Shown: positions 1 to 5,666 of the stretch, one piece after another
How the letters are laid out: each line of letters begins with the position of its first letter
Numbering within the stretch: position 1 is the first letter of the stretch
From: Solirubrobacterales bacterium
Lineage (GTDB): Bacteria; Actinomycetota; Thermoleophilia; Solirubrobacterales; Solirubrobacteraceae
Direction: 5' to 3'
NCBI GenBank assembly: GCA_016215085.1
Contig: JACRMD010000187.1
Coordinates: 1-5,666 of the forward strand
DNA: 5,666 nt
Notes under the pieces: model-generated
Databases searched by the model: none
Told to the model about the DNA's origin: nothing
The model's input: the letters and a program-made list of their open reading frames with translations, nothing else
Position numbers and translations under genes: made by a program

Positions 1-1
1 C

Positions 2-35
2 CGGCCCCCGCCCGCGTCAGCGCGGCCGGGGGCCG
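2..35 (+). terminator. GC-rich hairpin, probable terminator of an upstream gene
   Basis: Bases 2-10 (CGGCCCCCG) are the exact reverse complement of 27-35. Inside them, 12-16 (CCGCG) pairs with 21-25 (CGCGG) around a TCAG tetraloop at 17-20. Only the C11/C26 pair is mismatched, giving a 14-pair stem made entirely of G-C pairs. No T-run follows on the + strand, so it is not a classic intrinsic terminator, but U-poor hairpin terminators are proposed in high-GC actinobacteria. The position, about 90 bases before the first gene, fits the end of an upstream transcript. It could instead be a leader structure of this operon, or end a gene arriving on the opposite strand. Confidence 0.5.
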
Positions 36-110
36 TCACGCTCGAGCGCCGGCCTCGATCGCGGCTCCACGGAGCGGGTCAAGCCAGCGCGAAAGGGAAG
101 GCGGGGGCGC

Positions 111-115
111 GGAGG
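111..115 (+). promoter_or_regulatory. Ribosome binding site that favours the TTG start at 123
   Basis: GGAGG at 111-115 is a near-perfect anti-16S match. It ends 7 bases before the TTG at 123, the ideal spacing, and 16 bases before the in-frame ATG at 132, which is too far. The TTG is therefore the better start by sequence. No convincing -10/-35 promoter pair was seen in bases 36-110. Confidence 0.6.
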
Positions 116-122
116 GGCGTCC

Positions 123-1496
123 TTGCGCCGCATGACCTCCCTCGCCCCTCCCCACCACCTCCTCCACGGGCCCGGCGACCAGCCCTACGAGGATGCGTGC
201 ACGCTCTTCAACAGCATGGTCGCCGCGCGGCCGCGGTACGTCGCCCGCTGCGGCTCGGTCGCCGACGTCCAGGACGCGCTGCGCTTCGCCCGCGACGAGG
301 GCCTCGAGATCGCGGTGCGCGCCGGCGGCCACTCCGTCGCGGGCCGGTGCCTCGTCGACGACGGCCTCGTGCTCGACGTGCGCGGCCTCGACGAGGTGGT
401 CGTCGACCCCGGCCGGCGCGTCGCCCGCGTCGGCGGCGGCGCGACCTGGGCCGCAGTCGATCGCGCCACGCAGCCGCACGGCCTGGCCACCATCGGCGGC
501 CGCGTCTCGACGACCGGGGTCGTGGGCCTCACGACCGGCGGCGGCTCGGGCTGGCTGGAGCGCAAGCACGGCCTGGCCTGCGACAACCTCGTCGCCGCCG
601 AGCTCGTCACCGCCGACGGCCGCCACGTGCGCGCCGACGCCGCGGAGAACCCGGAGCTGCTCTGGGCGCTGCGCGGCGGCGGCGGGAACTTCGGCGTCGT
701 CACGGCGGTCGAGCTCGAGCTGCACCCGCTGCCCGCCGAGGTGCTGGCCGGCCTGGTCATCCACCCGGCGAGCCGCGCCCGCGAGGTGCTGCGGCTGTTC
801 CGCGACGTCATGGACGACGCGCCGCGCGAGCTCGACCTCGCCGCGCTGTTCATCACGATCCCGGCCGAGGACGGCATTCCCGCCGAGCACCACGGCACGC
901 CGGGCATCGCGGTCGCCGGCATGCACGCCGGCCCGGTCGCCGAGGGCGAGGCCGCCCTCGGCCGCCTGCGCGCCTTCGGCGAGCCGGTGGCGGACTTCTT
1001 CGCGCCGGTCGCCTACGCCGACTTCCAGTGCTCGCTGGACGACCCGCCGGGCTACCGCAACTACTGGACCGCCGAGCACCTCGACGCGCTGCCCGACGCG
1101 GCGATCGACGCGATCGTCGCCCGTGCGGCCGACCTGCCCGCCGGCGCGGCGCAGCTGTTCATCGCCGCCTGGGGCGGCGCGGTGCGCGACGCGACGCCGG
1201 CGACCTCGCCGCTGCGCGGGCGCCAGGCCGGCTACGTCGTGCACCCGCTGCTGCTGTGGGAGGACCCGGCCGACGACGCGCGCAACATCGCGCACGGCCG
1301 CGCCTACCGCGAGGACCTCGCGCCGTGGGCCACGGGCGACACGTACCCGAACTTCCTCGGCGACGAGGGCACCGACCGGGTGCGCGCCGCGTTCGGCGAC
1401 GACTACGCGCGGCTGGCGCGGATCAAGGCGGCCTGGGACCCCGAGCACGTCTTCAAGGGCACCAACTACACGATCGTCCCGGGCGGGGGCGCGTGA
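123..1496 (+). CDS. FAD-binding oxidoreductase, BBE-like (PCMH-type FAD domain)
   Basis: This is a flavin-dependent oxidase or dehydrogenase of the family that includes berberine bridge enzyme and glucooligosaccharide oxidase; the substrate cannot be read from sequence. The protein has 457 residues, the usual length. The FAD-binding domain spans about residues 35-205. RAGGHS at 67-71 contains His70, the residue that covalently binds FAD in this family. A glycine-rich loop with GLTTGGGSGW lies at 135-144, KHGLACDNL at 148-156 and RGGGGNFGVV at 184-193. The C-terminal BBE segment (about 408-453) has YPNFLGDEG, the RLARIKAAWDPEHVF stretch and a closing NYTI. The loop at 125-141 lacks the second flavin-linking Cys of bicovalent members, so single His linkage is expected. 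No signal peptide is seen, so it should be cytoplasmic. The TTG start is chosen for its GGAGG spacing; ATG at 132 is the alternative. The stop overlaps the next start by one base. Confidence 0.9.
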   Translation: MRRMTSLAPPHHLLHGPGDQPYEDACTLFNSMVAARPRYVARCGSVADVQDALRFARDEGLEIAVRAGGHSVAGRCLVDDGLVLDVRGLDEVVVDPGRRVARVGGGATWAAVDRATQPHGLATIGGRVSTTGVVGLTTGGGSGWLERKHGLACDNLVAAELVTADGRHVRADAAENPELLWALRGGGGNFGVVTAVELELHPLPAEVLAGLVIHPASRAREVLRLFRDVMDDAPRELDLAALFITIPAEDGIPAEHHGTPGIAVAGMHAGPVAEGEAALGRLRAFGEPVADFFAPVAYADFQCSLDDPPGYRNYWTAEHLDALPDAAIDAIVARAADLPAGAAQLFIAAWGGAVRDATPATSPLRGRQAGYVVHPLLLWEDPADDARNIAHGRAYREDLAPWATGDTYPNFLGDEGTDRVRAAFGDDYARLARIKAAWDPEHVFKGTNYTIVPGGGA

Positions 1497-3061
1497 TGCG
1501 CCGCCACCTGCTGCTGGCCGCCGGCACCCTGGCGGCCGTCGCCGCCGTGCCCGCGGCCGCCTCGGCCGGCACCGTCTCCTTCAGCAAGGAGGCGCTGGGC
1601 CGGCTGACCTACACCGCGGCGCCCGGCGAGCGCAACGCCATCACCACCTCGGTCGCGACCGCCGCCACGCTGCGGCTGACCGACACCAACCCCATCACCA
1701 TCGCCCCCAGCGCCGCCGCCACGTGCCGGCGCATCGGCCCGGGCGACGTGCACTGCACCCGCGGGCACTTCGCGGCCGTGGCGCTGCTCGCGCGCGACGG
1801 CAAGGACCTCGTCCGCCCGGCCGGCGAGCCGCGCACGGTGGTCGACGCCGGGCCCGGCGACGACCGCATCGAGCTCGGGCGCGCGCCGAACCGCTCGCGG
1901 ACCGAGGTCCAGGGCGGCGACGGCATCGACGAGGCGACCTACGACAAGTCCACCATGTCGATCACGTTCGACCGCGCGGGCAGCGGCGGGCGCGGCCCGC
2001 TGCGCGACGAGGACCGCCTCGCCGCCGACGTCGAGGTGCTCACCGGTTCCGCGCTCGGCGACCGCCTGACCGGCACCCCGGCCAACGAGGTGTTCCGCCC
2101 GGGCGGCGGCGACGACGTCGTCAGCGGCGGCGGTGGGCGGGACCGCTTCGAGATGGGTGCGGCGCCCGACGGCGCCGACCGCATCACCGGCACGGGCGGC
2201 TTCGAGGTCGTCTCCTACGCCCTGCGCACCGCGCCCATCCGGGCGACGGTCAACGGCGGCGGGGCCGACGACGGCGCGGCGGGCGAGGGCGACGAGCTCG
2301 TGCGCGTCGGCGGGGTCGAGGGCGGGCGCGCGGCGGACACGATCACCGTCGCCCCGCACCCGCCGGTCCTCGTCGCGGGGCGCCCGGCCCTGGGCGGCGC
2401 GCCCGCGCTGACCCCGGCACCCGGCAGCTTCCAGCTCAAGGGCGGCCCGGGGGACGACGCGATCACCGGCGGCGCGGGCGCCGACACCCTCGACGGCGGG
2501 CCCGGCCGGGACGCGCTCGTCTCCGGTGCCGGGGACGACCACGTCGCGGCCAAGGACGGCGAGCCCGACGCGGTCGAGTGCGGCGACGGGCCGCGCGACA
2601 CGTTCACCCGCGACGCGGCCGACACCGCCCTGGCGGGCTGCGAGCTCGACTTCGCGCAGCTCACCGCCCCGGCCGAGCGGATCGTGATCGGGCGCGCCGC
2701 GGTCAGCCCCGGCTCGCACGCCGCCCGCGCCGCGACGCCGCTGCGCGTCCGGGTCAGCTGGCGGCATCCGCGGTCGTGGAAGCGGCTCAGGTACGTCGCG
2801 CTGCGCGTGCGGCAGGACGGCCTCGCGGTCGGCGGCGTCCTCATCGCCCCGCGCGTGCGCCTCCTGCAGGGCCAGGGCGCGGTGGTGCTCGACCCCCGGG
2901 CCTCCACGCTCCGGCGCGGCGGGCGGACGGTCGCGGCGACGCTCGTCGTGCGGCTCGACCCGTCGCTGGCCGGCACGCGGCTGACCGCCGACCTGGTGGC
3001 GGTCGACCGCGCCGGCCGGACGCAGGAGGAGCGCGACGTCGCCCGGATCCGCGTCGCGTAG
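1496..3061 (+). CDS. Secreted RTX-like calcium-binding nonapeptide repeat protein
   Basis: The protein has 521 residues. Residues 1-24 form a Sec signal peptide (MRRH, a hydrophobic Leu/Ala core, then AASA before GT). Residues 25-115 are a beta-rich module starting TVSFSKEALGRLTYTAAPGE, with Cys77 and Cys87 a possible disulfide. Glycine/aspartate nonapeptides of the hemolysin type follow in three clusters (118-148, 184-219, 316-370), such as GGPGDDAIT and GGAGADTLD; in known families these bind calcium in a parallel beta-roll. The last cluster ends in CGDGPRD and GCE (Cys362, Cys382). Residues about 394-521 form a separate basic, beta-rich module that I do not recognise. Unlike RTX toxins it has a Sec signal and no evident C-terminal type I secretion signal, so a surface or wall-associated structural role is inferred. 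ATG at 1496-1498 shares its A with the preceding TGA and lacks a strong Shine-Dalgarno, which points to translational coupling. Confidence 0.8.
   Translation: MRRHLLLAAGTLAAVAAVPAAASAGTVSFSKEALGRLTYTAAPGERNAITTSVATAATLRLTDTNPITIAPSAAATCRRIGPGDVHCTRGHFAAVALLARDGKDLVRPAGEPRTVVDAGPGDDRIELGRAPNRSRTEVQGGDGIDEATYDKSTMSITFDRAGSGGRGPLRDEDRLAADVEVLTGSALGDRLTGTPANEVFRPGGGDDVVSGGGGRDRFEMGAAPDGADRITGTGGFEVVSYALRTAPIRATVNGGGADDGAAGEGDELVRVGGVEGGRAADTITVAPHPPVLVAGRPALGGAPALTPAPGSFQLKGGPGDDAITGGAGADTLDGGPGRDALVSGAGDDHVAAKDGEPDAVECGDGPRDTFTRDAADTALAGCELDFAQLTAPAERIVIGRAAVSPGSHAARAATPLRVRVSWRHPRSWKRLRYVALRVRQDGLAVGGVLIAPRVRLLQGQGAVVLDPRASTLRRGGRTVAATLVVRLDPSLAGTRLTADLVAVDRAGRTQEERDVARIRVA
1847..1939 (+). repeat. 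RTX-like repeat cluster 1 (degenerate)
   Basis: This codes for residues 118-148 of the repeat protein. AGPGDDRIE at 118-126 and GGDGIDEAT at 140-148 fit the GGxGxDxUx calcium-binding consensus. They are separated by a 13-residue stretch, so this cluster holds at most a short or broken beta-roll. Confidence 0.5.
2045..2152 (+). repeat. RTX-like repeat cluster 2 (four tandem nonapeptides)
   Basis: This codes for residues 184-219, which divide cleanly into four 9-residue units: GSALGDRLT, GTPANEVFR, PGGGDDVVS and GGGGRDRFE. The Asp at unit position 6 and the hydrophobic residue at position 8 hold in most units. The second unit has Glu in place of Asp. Confidence 0.65.
2441..2605 (+). repeat. 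RTX-like repeat cluster 3 (best-conserved nonapeptides)
   Basis: This codes for residues 316-370. Four exact 9-residue units run in tandem: GGPGDDAIT, GGAGADTLD, GGPGRDALV and SGAGDDHVA. A 10-residue unit (352-361) and CGDGPRDTF (362-370) follow. This is the closest match to the calcium-binding beta-roll consensus in the protein, and the cluster most likely to bind calcium. Confidence 0.7.
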
Positions 3062-3090
3062 CACCGCAAGAGCGCGCCGCGCGCGTCGTT

Positions 3091-3094
3091 GGGG
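3091..3094 (+). promoter_or_regulatory. Weak ribosome binding site that favours ATG at 3101
   Basis: GGGG at 3091-3094 lies 6 bases before ATG 3101. The in-frame TTG at 3089 has no purine-rich site upstream (the preceding bases are GCGCGCGTCG) and would only add MGLA before the signal peptide. ATG 3101 is therefore preferred. The same GGGGC can pair with GCCCC at 3103-3107, which could partly hide the site. Confidence 0.4.
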
Positions 3095-3100
3095 CTTGCG

Positions 3101-5554
3101 ATGCCCCGCCTCGCGACCGCCGGCGCGCTCTGCGCGCTGCTCCTGACCCTGCTCCTGCCCGCCGCCGCCTCCGCCGCCGGGCGCTGCGGCGACCACCCGT
3201 GGTGCGACACCTCCAAGTCGCCCGACGAGCGCGCCGGCCTGCTGCTGCAGGCGCTGACGCGCGACGAGAAGATCGGCCTGCTGGCCGGCGACGAGCTCAC
3301 CGGGGTCAGCGGCCGCGAGGGCTCGCACACCGGCACCAGCGACGGCGTCGCGCGCGTCGGGCTGCCGCCGATCTACTTCAGCGACGGCCCCGTCGGCACC
3401 CGCCAGGGCAAGGCGACCGCGCTGCCGTCGTCGATGACGCTCGCGGCCACCTTCGACCCGGGCCTGGCCGCCCGGCACGGCGCGATCGTCGGCGACGAGG
3501 CGCGCAACAAGGGCAACGACGTCGTCTTCGCCCCCGCCGTCAACATGCTGCGCACGCCGCGCAACGGGCGCACGTTCGAGTACTTCGGCGAGGACCCGTT
3601 CCTCTCGGCGCGCCTGGCGGTGGGCTGGACCAAGGGCCTGCAGGGCGAGGGCGTGATCGGCAACGTCAAGCACTACGCGGTCAACAACCAGGAGGGCGTC
3701 GGGCTCAACCTGCCCGGCGCACCGGTCAACGTCGGGACCGTCGGCTCGCGCATGACGCTCGACGCGCGGCTGGACGAGCGGACGCTGCGCGAGATCTACC
3801 TGCCGCAGTTCGAGGCGGCGGTCAAGGAGGGCGGCGTCGGCTCGGTCATGTGCGCCTACCCGCGCGTCAACGGGTCCTACGCCTGCGAGAACCAGCACCT
3901 GCTCGAGGACGTGCTCAAGCGCGACTGGGGCTTCAAGGGGTTCGTGCTCACCGACTACGGCGCCGCCAAGAGCACCATCAACTCGCTCAACAACGGCCTC
4001 GACCTCGACATCTGGCCGGCGGTCGCCTACCGGCCGGAGCTCGTGCAGGCGGCGCTGGCGACCGGCCAGGTCGGCGAGTCGGCCGTCGACGAGCACGTCC
4101 GGCGCATCCTGCGCACGCTGTTCGCCTTCGGGTTCTTCGACCGCGACGCGTACCCGGACGACCCGTCGCGCATCGACGTGGCCGCCCATGACGCGGCGGC
4201 TGCCGAGCTCGAGCAGGCGGGCACCGTGCTGCTGGAGAACGACGGCGGGATCCTGCCGCTCGACGCGGCCAAGGTCGGCAGGCTCGCGCTGATCGGGCCG
4301 GACGCCGAGACGCTGCGCAACGGCGGCGGCTCGTCGAAGATCGACCCCTACAAGACGACGACGCCGCGGCAGGGCATCGAAGGGCGGCTCGGCAGCGACA
4401 AGGTGGTCTTCGACGACGGCAGCGACGCGGCGCGGGCCGCCGAGGTCGCGCGCGGCGCCGACGTCGCGGTCGTCGTGGTCGGCGACGCGATGGGCGAGGG
4501 CAGCGACAAGCCGTGCATGGGGCTCAACTGCGGCACCAGCGACGGGATCGACCGCGACGCGCTCGTCGAGGCGGTCGCCGCCGCGCAGCCGCGGACGGTC
4601 GTCGTGCTCCAGAGCGGCGGACCGGTGCTCACCCCGTGGCGCGACAAGGTGCCGGGGCTGCTCGAGGCCTGGTACCCCGGCCAGAACGGCGGCACGGCGA
4701 TCGCGCGTGTCCTCTTCGGGGACGCCGAGCCCGGCGGCCGGCTCCCGGCGACCTTCCCGCGCGCCGAGACCGACGAGCCCGTCGACGGCGAGGACCCCGA
4801 GGCCTACCCGGGGGTGGCGGAGCGCGTGCAGTACAAGGAGGGCGTCCTCATCGGCTACCGCTGGTTCGACGAGAAGGCGCTCGGCGTGGCCTACCCCTTC
4901 GGCTACGGGTTGTCCTACACCTCGTTCGCGCTGCGCGACCTGCGGCTCGAGCCGGGCGCCGACGCGACCGTCAGCGCCGTGGTGACGAACACCGGCGGGC
5001 GGCGGGGCACCGCGGTGCCGCAGCTCTACGTCGGGATGCCCGAGCCCTCGCCGCAGCTCGTCCAGCCCCCGCGCCAGCTCAAGGGCTTCACGCGGGTGAC
5101 GCTCGACCCGGGCGAGTCCCGGCGGGTGCGCTTCGCGCTCGACGAGCGGGCGTTCTCCTACTGGGACCCACGCGCCGACGGCTGGCGCGTGGCCGCGGGC
5201 TGCTACCGGGTCATGGTCGGCACCTCCTCGCGCGACCTGCCGCTGCAGGCCACGATCGGCCGCGGCGCCTCGTGCGGCGGGGCCCTCGACCTGCCCCGCG
5301 ACGCGCGCGCCTGCTCCAGCCGCCGCGCGTTCGCGATCCGCCTGCCGCGCGGGCTGCGCGCGGCGCGCGTGACGGTGGCGGGCCGGCGGGTGAAGGTGCG
5401 CCGCGCCGGCGGGCGCCTGCGCGCGACGGTCGACCTGCGCGGGACGCGCGCCCGGAAGGTGGCGGTGCGCATCACCGGGCGCGCGCGCGGCGGCAGGGCG
5501 GTGCGCCAGGTCCGGGTGTACCGCCCGTGCACGCGGAAGGCGCCGCGGCGGTAG
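3101..5554 (+). CDS. Secreted family 3 glycoside hydrolase (beta-glucosidase type)
   Basis: This is a retaining exo-glycosidase that removes non-reducing-end sugars, most likely beta-glucosyl, outside the membrane. It has 817 residues. Residues 1-25 are a Sec signal peptide (Leu-rich core, ASA). The TIM-barrel domain spans about 45-355, with substrate-binding FSDGP (Asp95), NGRTFEYFGEDP (155-166), KHYAVNNQE (Lys190-His191), and the nucleophile Asp285 in FVLTDYGA. The alpha/beta sandwich domain covers about 370-560, starting near TVLLENDGGILPL. Glu466 in GEG is the likely acid/base. A fibronectin-III-like domain covers about 600-719 (PQLYVG, RQLKGF, LDPGES). A basic Cys-containing domain (720-817) follows. 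No PA14 insert is present. Compared with the family as I remember it, extra loops sit at 199-216 and 468-483. Cys29 and Cys35 may form a disulfide. ATG 3101 is preferred to TTG 3089. Beta-xylosidase or another GH3 activity is possible; the family call is firm, the substrate is not. Confidence 0.92.
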   Translation: MPRLATAGALCALLLTLLLPAAASAAGRCGDHPWCDTSKSPDERAGLLLQALTRDEKIGLLAGDELTGVSGREGSHTGTSDGVARVGLPPIYFSDGPVGTRQGKATALPSSMTLAATFDPGLAARHGAIVGDEARNKGNDVVFAPAVNMLRTPRNGRTFEYFGEDPFLSARLAVGWTKGLQGEGVIGNVKHYAVNNQEGVGLNLPGAPVNVGTVGSRMTLDARLDERTLREIYLPQFEAAVKEGGVGSVMCAYPRVNGSYACENQHLLEDVLKRDWGFKGFVLTDYGAAKSTINSLNNGLDLDIWPAVAYRPELVQAALATGQVGESAVDEHVRRILRTLFAFGFFDRDAYPDDPSRIDVAAHDAAAAELEQAGTVLLENDGGILPLDAAKVGRLALIGPDAETLRNGGGSSKIDPYKTTTPRQGIEGRLGSDKVVFDDGSDAARAAEVARGADVAVVVVGDAMGEGSDKPCMGLNCGTSDGIDRDALVEAVAAAQPRTVVVLQSGGPVLTPWRDKVPGLLEAWYPGQNGGTAIARVLFGDAEPGGRLPATFPRAETDEPVDGEDPEAYPGVAERVQYKEGVLIGYRWFDEKALGVAYPFGYGLSYTSFALRDLRLEPGADATVSAVVTNTGGRRGTAVPQLYVGMPEPSPQLVQPPRQLKGFTRVTLDPGESRRVRFALDERAFSYWDPRADGWRVAAGCYRVMVGTSSRDLPLQATIGRGASCGGALDLPRDARACSSRRAFAIRLPRGLRAARVTVAGRRVKVRRAGGRLRATVDLRGTRARKVAVRITGRARGGRAVRQVRVYRPCTRKAPRR
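5258..5551 (+). other. Basic C-terminal domain of the glycoside hydrolase
   Basis: Residues 720-817 lie beyond the point where a fibronectin-III-like domain normally ends a family 3 enzyme. From 741 to 817 I count 28 Arg/Lys against a single acidic residue (Asp778). Short alternating stretches such as ARVTVAGRRVKVRR and LRATVDLRG suggest a small beta-sandwich. Cys725, Cys738 and Cys810 are available for disulfides. I recall similar tails (CSSRR..., ...YRxC) on unrelated secreted Thermoleophilia proteins, which suggests a reusable module. Binding to anionic wall polymers is inference. Confidence 0.6.
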
Positions 5555-5583
5555 CGTCGCGGCCATGGACGTGGCCGCGATGC
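5554..5583 (+). promoter_or_regulatory. Inverted repeat enclosing the start codon of the fourth gene
   Basis: TCGCGGCC at 5557-5564 is the exact reverse complement of GGCCGCGA at 5573-5580. Pairing extends outward through 5556/5581 (G-U), 5555/5582 and 5554/5583, giving an 11-pair stem. The 8-base loop (5565-5572) begins with the ATG. The stem starts at the last base of the preceding TAG stop, so a terminating ribosome would open it. It may act as a translational coupling element; a DNA operator or chance pairing in GC-rich DNA are alternatives. Confidence 0.4.
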
Positions 5584-5666
5584 ACGCCGACGCCTGGGAG
5601 CTGCACGGCCGCCTCCGCGCGGGGGCGGCCGAGCTGCGCGACGTGCGCGTCATGGCGGCGGGGCTC
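5565..5666 (+). CDS. Partial CDS, N-terminus of an unidentified protein
   Basis: The frame opens with ATG 10 bases after the glycosidase stop and stays open to the window edge, giving 34 residues that begin MDVAAMHADAWELHGRL. All 34 codons end in G or C, as expected for a real gene here. The visible part is Ala-rich and probably helical, with no signal peptide, so a cytoplasmic protein is likely. No clear Shine-Dalgarno precedes the ATG, which sits in the loop of a strong potential hairpin. The end of the visible stretch (VRVMAAGL) faintly recalls actinobacterial proteins annotated as GNAT acetyltransferases, but that is memory of style only and too weak for a function call. In-frame ATG at 5580 is a less likely start. 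Confidence 0.55.
   Translation, partial: MDVAAMHADAWELHGRLRAGAAELRDVRVMAAGL

Noticed and set aside
64..75. GCTCC-AC-GGAGC palindrome in the leader as an operator
   Set aside because: Five-base arms are common at this GC, and there is no recognisable promoter or regulator gene beside it to support an operator call.
573..590. Cys153 of the oxidoreductase as a second covalent FAD link
   Set aside because: It lies in GLACDNL, after the glycine-rich loop rather than at the place where bicovalent members carry their linking Cys, so it does not support bicovalent FAD.
36..1448. A 470-codon minus-strand open frame opposite the oxidoreductase
   Set aside because: Composition is that of an antisense shadow (Arg/Val/Ala/Gly), and it overlaps a gene with unambiguous FAD-binding motifs.
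197..1495. Upstream in-frame extension of the repeat protein
   Set aside because: This frame stays open through gene one, but the translation is Arg-rich noise. The signal peptide starts exactly at ATG 1496, so the gene begins there.
3072..3084. GCGCG-CCG-CGCGC mini-hairpin between genes two and three as a terminator
   Set aside because: Only five pairs of simple GC alternation with no T-run, inside a 39-base gap of a likely operon. Chance is the simpler explanation.
3089..3100. TTG 3089 as start of the glycosidase
   Set aside because: No ribosome binding site precedes it, and it only adds four residues before a good signal peptide. ATG 3101 has GGGG at suitable spacing.
193..4191. A 1332-codon + strand open frame running through genes one to three
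   Set aside because: Its translation is Arg/Ser/Ala/Pro repeats without any domain, and it crosses the boundaries of well-supported genes. It is a frame shadow.
1466..5653. A 1395-codon open frame on the minus strand across three genes
   Set aside because: It mirrors real + strand genes. Its translation is low-complexity Arg/Ala/Val/Gly with no motif, and long stop-free antisense frames are expected at this GC. The + strand frames carry clear family motifs.

Overview
The window is very GC-rich DNA, roughly three quarters G+C or more, with G or C at almost every third codon position of the real genes. Four genes lie head to tail on the + strand. Composition, TTG start use, Sec-type signal peptides and two distinctive secreted-protein modules suggest a high-GC actinobacterium. 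The modules are an acidic nonapeptide-repeat protein with a 'CGDGPRD...GCE' closing motif and an Arg-rich C-terminal tail on the glycosidase. From memory, both are commonest in Thermoleophilia (Solirubrobacterales-like soil bacteria). That placement is inference from remembered protein style, not a database result.

Layout: 1-122 is a short leader whose first 35 bases form a strong GC hairpin, probably the terminator of an upstream gene, followed by a GGAGG ribosome binding site. 123-1496 encodes a cytoplasmic FAD-linked oxidoreductase of the berberine-bridge (BBE-like) type. Its stop codon overlaps by one base the start of 1496-3061, a Sec-exported protein with three clusters of RTX-like calcium-binding nonapeptides and an uncharacterised beta-rich C-terminal module. 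After 39 bases comes 3101-5554, a secreted family 3 glycoside hydrolase (beta-glucosidase type) with an added, strongly basic C-terminal domain. Ten bases after its stop, a fourth gene begins (5565 to the window edge); only its first 34 residues are visible.

The tight spacing suggests one transcript, with translational coupling at least at the 1496 junction. The products do not share a compartment. The oxidoreductase has no signal peptide, while the repeat protein and glycosidase are exported. A plausible but unproven reading is extracellular or wall-associated glycoside breakdown by the glycosidase, with a calcium-stabilised surface protein, plus intracellular oxidation of a released sugar or aglycone.

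No mobile element, CRISPR array, tRNA or rRNA is visible. The most notable points are two insertions beside the glycosidase active site, its basic tail, and the placement of every start codon in or at the loop of a potential GC hairpin, most strongly at the fourth gene.
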